DNA from: Permianibacter aggregans | GTDB lineage: Bacteria; Pseudomonadota; Gammaproteobacteria; Enterobacterales; Permianibacteraceae | Assembly (NCBI RefSeq): GCF_009756665.1 | Contig: NZ_CP037953.1 | Location: forward strand, 3,782,001 to 3,846,000 | Length of the DNA: 64,000 nucleotides | Direction of reading: 5' to 3' | In this document: piece by piece, positions 1 through 7,930 of the stretch | How positions within the stretch are numbered: position 1 is the first letter of the stretch | Layout of the letters: each line of letters opens with the position of its first letter | Program-made: the position numbers and the translations under genes | The notes under the pieces: generated by a model | The model's database searches: none | The model's input: only the letters and a program-made list of their open reading frames with translations | Told to the model about the DNA's origin: nothing

Positions 1-1
1 C

Positions 2-1183
2 CAACCGCATTGCCCATTCGCCAGCAAACATCTGGCCGGCGTAGGCGTCATGTTTTATGTGCTACTCGCAACACGCATCGCGATGCGCCGTTATTCCGAA
101 GCGGCCGCCGCCGTTAACATGGCACAGTTTCTCGATTTGGTTGCACTCGGCACCGTTGCCGATGTCGTGCCGTTGGACCGCAATAACCGGATTTTGATTC
201 AGCAGGGTTTGCAGCGCATTCGCGCCGGTTATGCCTGTGCCGGCATCAATGCCTTGTTAATGGTTGCCAAACGCGATCGGGCGTATTTGACCGCGACGGA
301 TTTGGCGTTTGCGATTGGCCCGCGCATCAACGCCGCCGGCCGTCTTGATGACATGAGTCATGGCATTCTCTGCCTGCTCAGCGACAGTGATCGTGAAGCG
401 ATGACGCTGGCCGCCGAACTCGATGCGCTGAATCAGGAGCGTCGCCATATCGAGGCCGATATGCTTGATTCAGCTGAAAAATTATTGAATGAAGCGATGC
501 GCAAACTCGATGACACTCCGGAAGCGCTGGCCTTGTTTGAACCGGATTGGCATCAAGGTGTCATTGGCATTCTCGCTGGTCGCATCAAGGATCGTTTTCA
601 CCGGCCAACGTTTTGTTTTGCCCACGGCGATGATGGCGTGCTGAAAGGTTCTGGCCGCTCAATTCCTGGTCTGCACCTGCGTGATGTGTTGGCCAATATC
701 GCCGCGCGCGAGCCTTCTTTGCTGCTGAAATTTGGTGGTCATGCAATGGCAGCTGGCGTCAGTATTCCGGCCGATGCTTTGCTGTCGTTTCAGCTGGCAT
801 TTTTAAGCGAAGTGCAGCGACTGCAACAGCAGGATTTGTTTACCCGGGTGATCTGGCACGATGGCGCGCTGCAAGCCGAGGAGTGCGCCGTGTCGACTGC
901 GTTGGCACTGGAGCAGGCGGGCCCATGGGGGCAGCGTTTCGAGGAACCTCGTTTTGTCGGCGTACTGACCGTCACCGAGATTGCCGCCAAGAAAGAACGT
1001 TATTGCCGGTTCTCGGCGCTGTTGGACGGCAAGGTTCCCGTCGAAGCGGTTTGTTTCGATGCTCGTCAATTTGATGCCCTGGAGCGCGGCGTGCAGGCCA
1101 ACGCCATTTACGCGCTGTCGATCAACCGCTACAACGGTCGTCAGCAACTGCAACTGCGGATTGAAGCGGTTGAGCTGGATTGA
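2..1183 (+). CDS. recJ: Single-stranded-DNA-specific exonuclease RecJ (5' truncated by window edge)
   Basis: RecJ degrades single-stranded DNA 5' to 3' in recombinational and mismatch repair. The frame is open from base 2, before the first ATG at 50, so the N-terminal DHH core is cut off; about 393 residues of a usual ~575 are present. Visible family motifs are the GTVADVVPL metal-site segment, PRINAAGRL, and the DHHA1-domain motifs HQGVIGI, GSGRSIPGLHL and FGGHAMAAG, followed by the C-terminal OB-type region. It lies about 110 bp upstream of prfB, a recJ-prfB-lysS order common in Gammaproteobacteria. Confidence 0.96.
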   Translation, partial: QPHCPFASKHLAGVGVMFYVLLATRIAMRRYSEAAAAVNMAQFLDLVALGTVADVVPLDRNNRILIQQGLQRIRAGYACAGINALLMVAKRDRAYLTATDLAFAIGPRINAAGRLDDMSHGILCLLSDSDREAMTLAAELDALNQERRHIEADMLDSAEKLLNEAMRKLDDTPEALALFEPDWHQGVIGILAGRIKDRFHRPTFCFAHGDDGVLKGSGRSIPGLHLRDVLANIAAREPSLLLKFGGHAMAAGVSIPADALLSFQLAFLSEVQRLQQQDLFTRVIWHDGALQAEECAVSTALALEQAGPWGQRFEEPRFVGVLTVTEIAAKKERYCRFSALLDGKVPVEAVCFDARQFDALERGVQANAIYALSINRYNGRQQLQLRIEAVELD

Positions 1184-1252
1184 TTCATTGCACAACTGCC
1201 GTTCCATGCGTCAAGACTGCACAGACGATAGCGAATAAGCCGCTGTTTTGTG

Positions 1253-1258
1253 TAGAAT
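1253..1258 (+). promoter_or_regulatory. Possible -10 element upstream of prfB
   Basis: TAGAAT, directly preceded by TG, lies 37 bp before the prfB start in the recJ-prfB gap. No good -35 hexamer is visible at the right distance, so this is a weak prediction. Confidence 0.3.
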
Positions 1259-1294
1259 TTCGCCCCTTATGGTTTTTGAGAAGTCGTGACGAGC

Positions 1295-2393
1295 ATGTTT
1301 GAGGCAACCGGTGTCAAAGAGCGATTGAAAGACCAGCGCGATCGGCTGGAATCAATGCGGAGGTATCTTTGACTACGACCGCAAGGTCGAGCGGCTGCAG
1401 GAAGTCAATTCCGAGCTGGAACAACCCGATATCTGGAACAATCCTGAGCGCGCCCAGGAACTGGGCCGTGAGCGCAGCCAGCTGGAAGCGACTTGCAGCC
1501 TGATTCAGCGCCTGGATTCTCAGCTGGACGATGCCGCTGGCCTGTTGGAAATGGCCGTTGAGGAAGGTGACGACGACACCATTGATGGCGTTGGTCAGGA
1601 GCTTGTAAAGCTTGAACAGGAACTGGCTCAGCTGGAATTCCAGCGGATGTTCTCCGGCGAAGCGGACATCAACAACGCCTTCCTTGATATTCAGGCTGGC
1701 TCCGGTGGTACCGAAGCGCAGGACTGGGCCTCGATGCTTGAGCGCATGTACCTGAAGTGGGGCGAGAGTCGTGGTTTCAAAACCGAGCTGATGGAAGAGT
1801 CGGCCGGTGAAGTCGCTGGCATCAAGAGCGCGACGATACGTTTTGAAGGCCCTTACGCCTATGGTTGGCTGCGCACGGAAACCGGCGTTCACCGCTTGGT
1901 GCGCAAATCGCCGTTCGATTCCGGCAATCGCCGCCACACCTCGTTTGCAGCCGTGTTCGTTTCGCCGGAAATCGATGACAACATCGAAATCACCATCAAC
2001 CCGGCCGATCTGAAAACCGATACCTATCGCTCCAGCGGCGCCGGTGGTCAGCACGTCAACAAAACCGACTCGGCGGTGCGGATTACCCACGTGCCAACCG
2101 GTATCGTTGTTGCCTGCCAGAACGAGCGTTCGCAACACGCCAACCGTGACAAAGCGATGAAGATGTTGCGTGCGCGTCTATACGAGGCAGAAATCCAAAA
2201 ACGCAATGAAGCGAAAGATGCGCTGGAAGCGACCAAGTCCGATATCGGTTGGGGCAGCCAGATCCGTTCCTATGTTCTCGACCAGAGCCGCATCAAGGAT
2301 CTGCGCACCGAGTACGAAGAAACCAGCACCCAACGGGTATTGGATGGTGACCTCGATCCATTTTTGGAAGCCAGTTTGAAAGCCGGCTTGTAA
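1295..2393 (+). CDS. prfB: Peptide chain release factor 2, expressed through a programmed +1 frameshift
   Basis: RF2 reads UGA and UAA stop codons and triggers peptide release on the ribosome. Reading from ATG 1295, an in-frame TGA occurs as codon 26 (1370-1372); a +1 shift at CTT TGA C continues at GAC 1371 to the TAA at 2391-2393. The combined product is 365 residues, the same as E. coli RF2. The SPF stop-recognition motif is in VRKSPFDSG and the catalytic GGQ is in [12 protein letters not shown]. The residue four places before GGQ is serine, unlike the threonine peculiar to E. coli K-12. Uninterrupted-frame gene calling would give a truncated product starting near 1545. Confidence 0.97.
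1361..1373 (+). promoter_or_regulatory. prfB programmed +1 frameshift site
   Basis: A Shine-Dalgarno-like GGAGG (1359-1363) is followed by TAT CTT TGA C, the classical autoregulatory slip site. Low RF2 slows termination at TGA (1370-1372) and lets the peptidyl-tRNA slip from CTT to TTT. The SD-like element is slightly shorter than the E. coli AGGGGG but equally spaced. Confidence 0.95.
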
Positions 2394-2469
2394 CAGCAAG
2401 CCGTTATTTGCTTTTTTTGCACACCCACAACAACATGATGGCGTAAACGCCGGATAAGCCGAGAACCTG

Positions 2470-3972
2470 ATGAGCGAACAAGACATCCAACTTGATGAGA
2501 ATTCCCAGATTGCCATTCGCCGTGAAAAGCTGGCCGAATTGCGCAAACAGGGCAATGCCTATCCGAATGATTTTCGCCGCGACGCGCTGGCGCAGAAGCT
2601 GCTTGAACAGCATGGCGAAAAAAGTAAGGAAGAGTTGGAAAGTACGGCAGTCAAGGTAAATGTCGCCGGGCGCATCATGACCCGCCGTCTGATGGGCAAA
2701 GCCAGCTTCTGTCACATCCAGGACATGAGCGGCCGCATCCAGATTTATCTGCGTGGTGAAGATTTGCCAGAAGGTCGCTACGAAGAATTCAAGCACTGGG
2801 ATATCGGCGATATCATCGGCATTGAAGGCCATTTGTTCAAAACCAAGGTCGGTGAATTGTCGGTGCACGCCACCAATGCGCGTCTGTTGACCAAGGGCCT
2901 GCGTCCTTTGCCGGACAAGTGGGCGGGTTTGACCGATACCGAGCAACGTTATCGTCAGCGCTATGTCGATTTGATCGTCACCGAAGAATCTCGTCGGACG
3001 TTTATCCTGCGCTCGAAAATCATCGACGCCATTCGCCGTTTCATGAAGGGTGAAGATTTCCTGGAAGTGGAAACGCCGATGATGCACCCGATTCCGGGTG
3101 GCGCCGCTGCACGTCCGTTCGTCACGCATCACAATACCCTCGACATGCAGCTTTTCTTGCGTATTGCGCCGGAGCTGTATCTGAAGCGTTTGACCGTCGG
3201 TGGTTTCGAGAAAGTGTTCGAAATCAACCGTAACTTCCGCAACGAAGGCGTCTCGACCCGGCACAATCCGGAATTCACGATGATGGAGTTTTACTGGGCT
3301 TATGCCGACTACCATGATCTGATGGATTTCACCGAGCAGATGTTCCGTTTTGTCGCCAATGAAACGCTTGGTACCACAGCGTTCCATTCGCAGGGCGTCG
3401 ATTACGATTTTGCCAAGCCGTTTGATCGCCTGTCCGTCATTGATGCCATCGTCAAATACAATGAAGGCGTCACGAAAGAAGAATTGATGACGCTCGAAGG
3501 TGCTCGCAAAGTCGCCGAGCGTCTGAAAATTCATGTCGATAAACATGCCGGTGTTGGCAAGGCGCAGATCACGATTTTTGAAGAAACGGTCGAGCATCGT
3601 CTGATTCAACCGACGTTCATTTGCGATTACCCGATTGAAGTGTCACCGCTTTCTCGCCGTAACGATGAGCATCCGGAATACGCGGACCGCTTTGAGCTGT
3701 TTGTCGGCGGCCGTGAGTTGGCCAACGGTTTCTCTGAGTTGAACGATCCGGAAGATCAGGCCGACCGTTTCCGCGCCCAGGTGCAAGCGAAAGAAGCGGG
3801 TGATGAAGAAGCGATGTATTTCGATGAAGACTACGTCAACGCGCTGGAATACGGCTTGCCACCAACAGCCGGCGAAGGCATCGGTATCGACCGTTTCGTC
3901 ATGCTGCTGACCGATTCGGCCAGTATTCGCGATGTGCTGTTGTTCCCGCTGATGCGACACAAATCGGAATAA
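2470..3972 (+). CDS. lysS: Lysyl-tRNA synthetase, class II
   Basis: This enzyme charges tRNA-Lys with lysine in the cytoplasm. It has 500 residues, the usual length. An N-terminal OB-fold anticodon-binding domain (about residues 60-150, including [16 protein letters not shown]) precedes the class II catalytic core. Motif 2 is visible as [20 protein letters not shown] and motif 3 as [13 protein letters not shown] near the C-terminus. The start is ATG 2470, 76 bp after prfB and probably in the same transcription unit. A strong terminator follows. Confidence 0.98.
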   Translation: MSEQDIQLDENSQIAIRREKLAELRKQGNAYPNDFRRDALAQKLLEQHGEKSKEELESTAVKVNVAGRIMTRRLMGKASFCHIQDMSGRIQIYLRGEDLPEGRYEEFKHWDIGDIIGIEGHLFKTKVGELSVHATNARLLTKGLRPLPDKWAGLTDTEQRYRQRYVDLIVTEESRRTFILRSKIIDAIRRFMKGEDFLEVETPMMHPIPGGAAARPFVTHHNTLDMQLFLRIAPELYLKRLTVGGFEKVFEINRNFRNEGVSTRHNPEFTMMEFYWAYADYHDLMDFTEQMFRFVANETLGTTAFHSQGVDYDFAKPFDRLSVIDAIVKYNEGVTKEELMTLEGARKVAERLKIHVDKHAGVGKAQITIFEETVEHRLIQPTFICDYPIEVSPLSRRNDEHPEYADRFELFVGGRELANGFSELNDPEDQADRFRAQVQAKEAGDEEAMYFDEDYVNALEYGLPPTAGEGIGIDRFVMLLTDSASIRDVLLFPLMRHKSE

Positions 3973-3985
3973 CTCATCACTGAAC

Positions 3986-4014
3986 AAAAAAGGCTCCGCT
4001 CGGAGCCTTTTTTC
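3986..4014. terminator. Bidirectional Rho-independent terminator between lysS and the HDOD gene
   Basis: Arms AAGGCTCCG and CGGAGCCTT are joined by a two-base CT loop, with A-rich sequence before and T-rich sequence after. It can therefore terminate lysS from the left and the convergent HDOD gene from the right. Confidence 0.92.
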
Positions 4015-4026
4015 ATCGCGACAACA

Positions 4027-4863
4027 TTAACCCAACAAGGTTTTCGCTTCGGCGATATCCATGTTGATTTCTTCGATGTCGTGGACGGCGACATCGGCCG
4101 ACAAACCCAACTTGCCGAAGGCCTGAATCGTGCTCCAATCCATCTGGCCGAGCGCGTGCTCGGTGCCAGCGTATTTCTGCAAACGAGCGACGGTAACGAC
4201 ATCGGCGTAATCGGCCGGGCCCGGATGGCTGCGGCCATAGTCGATGCAACCTTCCGGCACGGCAATCAGCTCCGGTGGGAAATCCCAGGCGGTCAGAATC
4301 GCGGTGCCGATTTTTGGATGCAGTTTGTCGATGATGCGGTTCAGGATGTCTGGATGATTCAGCAAATCGCCGGTTTCCTCGGCCATCGCCAGAATCGGCA
4401 ACATGCCAATTTCATGGACGAGGCCAGCCAGCATCGCCTGATCCGGTTTCAGCTTGGTGTAGTGCTGGGCCAGCACCTGGGATATAGAGGCGATCTCAGT
4501 CGAATTCTGCCAGGAGTCACGCAAGCGGCGATCGACGACATCGGAGGTGGCCTGGAACATTTGCTGCATTGCCAAACCGGTCACCAGGTTACGGACGAAC
4601 GTAAGACCCAGGCGGGTAATCGCGAATTGCAGGTTGTCGACCGGCACCCGGCCACGCAGCAACGGGCTGTTGGCGACCTTGATGATGCGGGCGGCCAGTG
4701 CCGCGTCCTGGGAAATCATGCTGGCCAGTTTGCCGGCTGATACATCCGGGTCGTCGACCGCTTCGCGCACGCGCAAAGCGACTTCCGGCAGGGTCGGCAA
4801 AGTCAGTCGATCGTGTTTGATCGCATCCAGTAATTCATCGAGAAATTGTTGCTCTACGCTCAT
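4027..4863 (-). CDS. HDOD domain protein
   Basis: The protein has 278 residues. The HDOD domain, a catalytically degenerate relative of HD phosphohydrolases, spans about residues 15-215. Typical features are LPTLPEVALRVREAVDDP, LASMISQDAALAARIIKVANS, the AITRLGL turn and LVHEIGMLPIL in place of an intact HD pair. HDOD proteins usually act as signalling or regulatory scaffolds, often linked to motility, cyclic-di-GMP or stress; the partner here is unknown. It is a single-domain form without GGDEF, EAL or receiver modules. It is convergent with lysS, with ygfZ 47 bp upstream on the same strand. Confidence 0.88.
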   Translation of the reverse strand: MSVEQQFLDELLDAIKHDRLTLPTLPEVALRVREAVDDPDVSAGKLASMISQDAALAARIIKVANSPLLRGRVPVDNLQFAITRLGLTFVRNLVTGLAMQQMFQATSDVVDRRLRDSWQNSTEIASISQVLAQHYTKLKPDQAMLAGLVHEIGMLPILAMAEETGDLLNHPDILNRIIDKLHPKIGTAILTAWDFPPELIAVPEGCIDYGRSHPGPADYADVVTVARLQKYAGTEHALGQMDWSTIQAFGKLGLSADVAVHDIEEINMDIAEAKTLLG

Positions 4864-4910
4864 CAGGGTACCTGTCTTGGTGGCGTCGGGAGTCTGGCGC
4901 TCCGGAAGGG

Positions 4911-5762
4911 TTAACGGTCCACAAGCTCAAGTATAGGCAGGGATTCAGAACTGACACGCAAGTCGGAGGATAATGCGGCATCGTTCACGGTGCAAAGCAC
5001 GGCCTGCCGGCCATCACCGAGCGGAACGATGGTAACAAGCTCGCCTTCGGCCCGATCGCCACTGGTTATTTCCTGACCAATTTTCAGATCTTCGGCCTTG
5101 ACCAGGCCCTTTTGCAGATGGGTTTTCGGCGTGCCGCGAAACTCCATCCGAGCGATGATTTCCTGACCGGTGTAGCAGCCTTTCTTGAAGTTGACGGTAC
5201 CGATCTGGGCCAGATTGATATGGTGCGGCAGCAGTTTTTCGCTGTTCTCCGGCACAATCGTCGGCACTTTCTGGTCGATATCGAGCAATTGCCAGTAGCG
5301 CGCTGGCTGGGTATTTTCCGGCGCCGGCTCACTGGCGGTTTGTAACACCAGACGGCGTTGCTCGTCGTAATGCAGCGCTGCCGAAATACCCGCCAATGGG
5401 CGTTGTTCGCCGACCAGTCCAATCACCCGATAGTCGCTGCTGACGTCATTCAGTTTGGTTTTGAAGAACGCGGCGTATTTTTTTATCGCATCCAGAAACG
5501 GCGCAATCATCGTCGCCGGTATCACGAGGTAAATGGCTTCATCATCGGCGAGCAGATGAAAAAACGCCCGAACCCGGCCTTGGGGGTTGCAGGAGGCGCC
5601 GGTCAGGTGCGTGCCGGGCAGCAAGGCGTTGACGTCGCAGGTCAACTGGCCTTGCAGAAATTTCTGCCGATCCGGGCCGTCGACACGGACCACGCCAAGC
5701 GATTCGAGCGCGCATAGAAACGGCATGGTGGGTAAAACGGTGGTCAGAGGGCTGGAGCTCAT
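4911..5762 (-). CDS. ygfZ: Folate-binding protein YgfZ, Fe-S cluster assembly/repair
   Basis: YgfZ is a tetrahydrofolate-binding member of the aminomethyltransferase (GcvT) fold family that supports the activity of certain Fe-S enzymes such as MiaB. The conserved signature with its essential cysteine is KGCYTGQEI, followed by RMEFRG. The chosen ATG at 5762 gives 283 residues beginning MSSSPLTT; the longer frame to 5819 would overlap the divergent sdhE start and adds an atypical N-terminus. Divergence from sdhE, another factor for redox-enzyme maturation, is common in this class. Confidence 0.93.
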   Translation of the reverse strand: MSSSPLTTVLPTMPFLCALESLGVVRVDGPDRQKFLQGQLTCDVNALLPGTHLTGASCNPQGRVRAFFHLLADDEAIYLVIPATMIAPFLDAIKKYAAFFKTKLNDVSSDYRVIGLVGEQRPLAGISAALHYDEQRRLVLQTASEPAPENTQPARYWQLLDIDQKVPTIVPENSEKLLPHHINLAQIGTVNFKKGCYTGQEIIARMEFRGTPKTHLQKGLVKAEDLKIGQEITSGDRAEGELVTIVPLGDGRQAVLCTVNDAALSSDLRVSSESLPILELVDR

Positions 5763-5817
5763 TGCACAATACCGCTTAAGAAAAAACAGGCCGATATTGT
5801 ACGAGAATTTTGCCACC

Positions 5818-6069
5818 ATGATTGAACAAGCCGAAAAGCGTCGTCTGCACTACCAATGCCGGCGCGGCATGCTGGAATTGGATGTGATTCTGCTGCCGTA
5901 TTTCGAAGCAATGGCCGATCAGCTCGATGACGCCGGTATCCGCCGTTTCGCGGCCCTGCTAGAAGAAGCCGACCCGGATTTATACACCTGGCTGATGGGT
6001 TATGGTGCGCCGGAGAATCCGGAGCTATTGGCTGCGGTAGCGGCGATTCGCGAGTTCACGCTGCGTTGA
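5818..6069 (+). CDS. sdhE: FAD assembly factor SdhE
   Basis: SdhE is a small five-helix protein that promotes covalent flavinylation of succinate dehydrogenase SdhA. The product is 83 residues starting at ATG 5818. It holds the key RGxxE motif within RRGMLELDVILLPYFE and the usual acidic C-terminal half (LEEADPDLYTWLMG). The TGA overlaps the ATG of ygfX, so the two are translationally coupled as in E. coli. Confidence 0.94.
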   Translation: MIEQAEKRRLHYQCRRGMLELDVILLPYFEAMADQLDDAGIRRFAALLEEADPDLYTWLMGYGAPENPELLAAVAAIREFTLR

Positions 6070-6500
6070 TGCTGACGCTGCGGCCGTCTGATTTTCTGCG
6101 ACGAGTCAATCTGCTGTTGCATCTCGCGTTGTTTTCGCTATGTGCCGTGTTGCTCAGCGAAATCTGGTGGTGGTTGCTGAGCTTGCCGTTGTTTGCCACT
6201 AGTGCCTTATTTGCCGACCGGCATTTTGCCTTGCGTAGCGAAAACGGTATTTGCGGCCTTGGCCAACATGAAGGGCAGTGGCGCATGCAGAATCGTGCGC
6301 AGCAATGGTTGCGGCTGACGCTGACCGCTCCGAGTTATGTCAGTCAGCAACTTCTGGTGATTGCCGGTACCGATGAGCATGGCCGCCATGTCCGGCAATT
6401 GATTGCCCGCGACATGCTCAATGAAGCTGATTATCGGCGCCTGTGCCGTTGGTTACGTCAGCAACCACACTCGGATGCTTCCGACGAGATCGAAGATTAA
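6069..6500 (+). CDS. ygfX: YgfX/CptA family inner-membrane protein
   Basis: The product is 143 residues. Two closely spaced hydrophobic segments lie at about residues 15-50 (LLLHLALFSLCAVLLSEIWWWLLSLPLF), followed by a cytoplasmic domain that includes WLRLTLT and a run of arginines before an acidic tail. Size, topology and coupling to sdhE fit the YgfX (CptA) family, reported in E. coli to interact with cytoskeletal proteins and partner SdhE. The start is the ATG overlapping the sdhE stop. The end overlaps the convergent anti-sigma gene by four bases. Confidence 0.82.
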   Translation: MLTLRPSDFLRRVNLLLHLALFSLCAVLLSEIWWWLLSLPLFATSALFADRHFALRSENGICGLGQHEGQWRMQNRAQQWLRLTLTAPSYVSQQLLVIAGTDEHGRHVRQLIARDMLNEADYRRLCRWLRQQPHSDASDEIED

Positions 6501-6847
6501 AGACGCTGCGCTTGCGGCGTTTGCTGCTTCACATCAAGCAGTTTGATCAGCGCCAGTATCGCTGCTGTCATCAGCAATATTGGCCAGGGGGCGCTGCTGA
6601 TCTGTTCGGTTAGTTGTTCGCTGATGACATTCAACCATGGCAGAAAAAAAGCGCTGAGCATCAAGACGGCAATGGCAACCGTGATTCGCGTCAACCAGAT
6701 CTCCCATCCGGCTTGCTCTTCATGATCGCTGACTTGTTGCTGCAATGCTTCGGCAAAATTGGCTGGAATGGCCGGCATTGGCGCGGTCTGTAGCGCGTGT
6801 TGCAACAGCGTGTCAAACTGGTCGCGATGAGGTTCTTGTTTACTCAT
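6497..6847 (-). CDS. Small membrane protein, probable anti-sigma factor of the adjacent ECF sigma
   Basis: The protein has 116 residues, starting at ATG 6847, which overlaps the stop of the sigma gene. A cytoplasmic N-terminus of about 50 residues (FDTLLQHALQTAPMPAIPANFAEAL) is followed by two hydrophobic segments at about 55-75 and 87-102. Position and topology suggest a membrane anti-sigma, but there is no zinc-binding HxxxCxxC motif and I do not recognise the family. The role is inferred from context. Confidence 0.62.
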   Translation of the reverse strand: MSKQEPHRDQFDTLLQHALQTAPMPAIPANFAEALQQQVSDHEEQAGWEIWLTRITVAIAVLMLSAFFLPWLNVISEQLTEQISSAPWPILLMTAAILALIKLLDVKQQTPQAQRL

Positions 6848-7421
6848 TGAATACTCCCATTTTTTCGCATTGCGTCCGCAACTGATGACGGGCGCGGAAC
6901 AGGGCATTTTTTATCGTGCCTTCCGGCTTTTCTGTGATCGCGGCAATGTCGTTTACGCTCATTTCTTCCAGGTAGTAGAGGGTCAGTACCGTGCGTGACA
7001 GTGGTGACAATTCGGCCATCGCCTGGTGCAGTGATGCCATCAGTTGTTGATTGGCGCAGGCTGCTGCCAGATCAAAATCATCCGCGAGCAATTCGACTGG
7101 CGAGGTCTGTTCCTCATCGGGTTCCACGATGGGTAGCTGACGTCGCTGCAAATGCCGGATGGAGACATGATAGGCAATGCGCCCAATCCAGGTCGCAAGC
7201 GAACTGTCAAAACGAAACTGGCGCAAATAGCGATGCACGCGCAGAAATACCTCCTGGGACAGCTCCCGACAATCCTCCGGGTGTTGCACCATTCGGTAGA
7301 CAAGATGCCAGACCAAACGCTGGTAGCGCTCCACCAAAACGGTAAACGCTCCTTCGCGATGGGCAAGCACATCGGCGACCAATTGGCGCTCCTGCAGCCG
7401 ATTTTCCTGCGACTCCGTCAT
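6840..7421 (-). CDS. ECF-type RNA polymerase sigma factor
   Basis: The product is 193 residues. Region 2 covers about residues 25-95 (FTVLVERYQRLVWHLVYRM, CRELSQEVFLRVHRYL, SLATWIGRIAYHVSIRHLQR) and region 4 about 130-180 (MAELSPLSRTVLTLYYLEEMSVNDIAAIT, PEGTIKNALFRARHQL). It is distinct from the rpoE of this window at 11153. It sits between a DUF6249 membrane protein and a small membrane protein in one operon, a layout typical of an autoregulated ECF module. Start ATG 7421 is 11 bp after the upstream gene; its Shine-Dalgarno is weak, which fits coupling. Confidence 0.92.
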   Translation of the reverse strand: MTESQENRLQERQLVADVLAHREGAFTVLVERYQRLVWHLVYRMVQHPEDCRELSQEVFLRVHRYLRQFRFDSSLATWIGRIAYHVSIRHLQRRQLPIVEPDEEQTSPVELLADDFDLAAACANQQLMASLHQAMAELSPLSRTVLTLYYLEEMSVNDIAAITEKPEGTIKNALFRARHQLRTQCEKMGVFNE

Positions 7422-7432
7422 GCGCGAAACGC

Positions 7433-7765
7433 TCAGTTTTCGCGTCGCTGCAAAAGATGGTGGAGCAGCAAACCCAAACCTGATGCCGCCAGCAACAACC
7501 CGTAGGCACCAGGGTCTTGGCTACCGAGTTCAAACACATCGATCAGCGCCAGCGCGACGCCAAGCATGATCAGCACCAGTCCCCATTTCTGCGCCCCCTG
7601 TTTGCGGTTGGCTTCATCGGCTTCGGTAATCGCCCGCACCAGCTCTTCACTGGCATGAGTTTCAGCGAGCCGGCGCCGAAGTCGGCCATCGACGACGGCA
7701 CGCACAATCGCGACCAGACAGATGAATCCGACGATCGGAATCATCAGCGAAAGTATGTCATCCAT
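7433..7765 (-). CDS. DUF6249-like membrane protein, first gene of the ECF operon
   Basis: The product is 110 residues from ATG 7765, which has a good GGAGA ribosome site; the longer frame to 7939 runs into the divergent promoter region and was not used. There are three hydrophobic segments: an N-terminal one (SLMIPIVGFICLVAIVRAVV), a central one (WGLVLIMLGVALALIDVF) and a C-terminal one (GAYGLLLAASGLGLLLHHLL). A charged amphipathic linker (about 30-55) separates the first two. Pattern and context suggest the DUF6249 family often seen beside ECF sigma factors; function unknown. Confidence 0.7.
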   Translation of the reverse strand: MDDILSLMIPIVGFICLVAIVRAVVDGRLRRRLAETHASEELVRAITEADEANRKQGAQKWGLVLIMLGVALALIDVFELGSQDPGAYGLLLAASGLGLLLHHLLQRREN

Positions 7766-7803
7766 AGTGTTCTCCAACGGAAATTCGGATGTTTTCAGCA
7801 ACT

Positions 7804-7830
7804 GATACATCAAGCGAGCAATCGGTTGCA
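7804..7830 (-). promoter_or_regulatory. Predicted ECF promoter for the DUF6249-sigma-anti-sigma operon
   Basis: On the minus strand TGCAACC (7830-7824) is followed after 14 bp by TGTATC (7809-7804), about 38 bp before the DUF6249 start. The same motif with the same spacing faces the serine hydrolase on the other strand. This suggests autoregulation by the operon's own sigma factor. Confidence 0.5.
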
Positions 7831-7862
7831 TATCAACGGAAAAAAGTTTTCTCGATTTTTTT

Positions 7863-7889
7863 TGCAACCGTTTCGATGCTGACCGTATC
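7863..7889 (+). promoter_or_regulatory. Predicted ECF promoter for the serine hydrolase gene
   Basis: TGCAACC (7863-7869), 14 bp, CGTATC (7884-7889), about 41 bp before ATG 7931. It matches the divergent motif at 7804-7830 in both boxes and spacing. Confidence 0.5.
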
Positions 7890-7930
7890 TGTCCTGCTGA
7901 ACAAAGGCAATAACCTAAGAGGAACATCGA

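Noticed and set aside
1370-1372. In-frame stop making prfB look like a pseudogene
   Set aside because: It is the programmed frameshift stop; the slip motif and total length are exact.
2404-3609. 401-residue open frame opposite lysS
   Set aside because: A shadow of lysS codon bias, with no family features.
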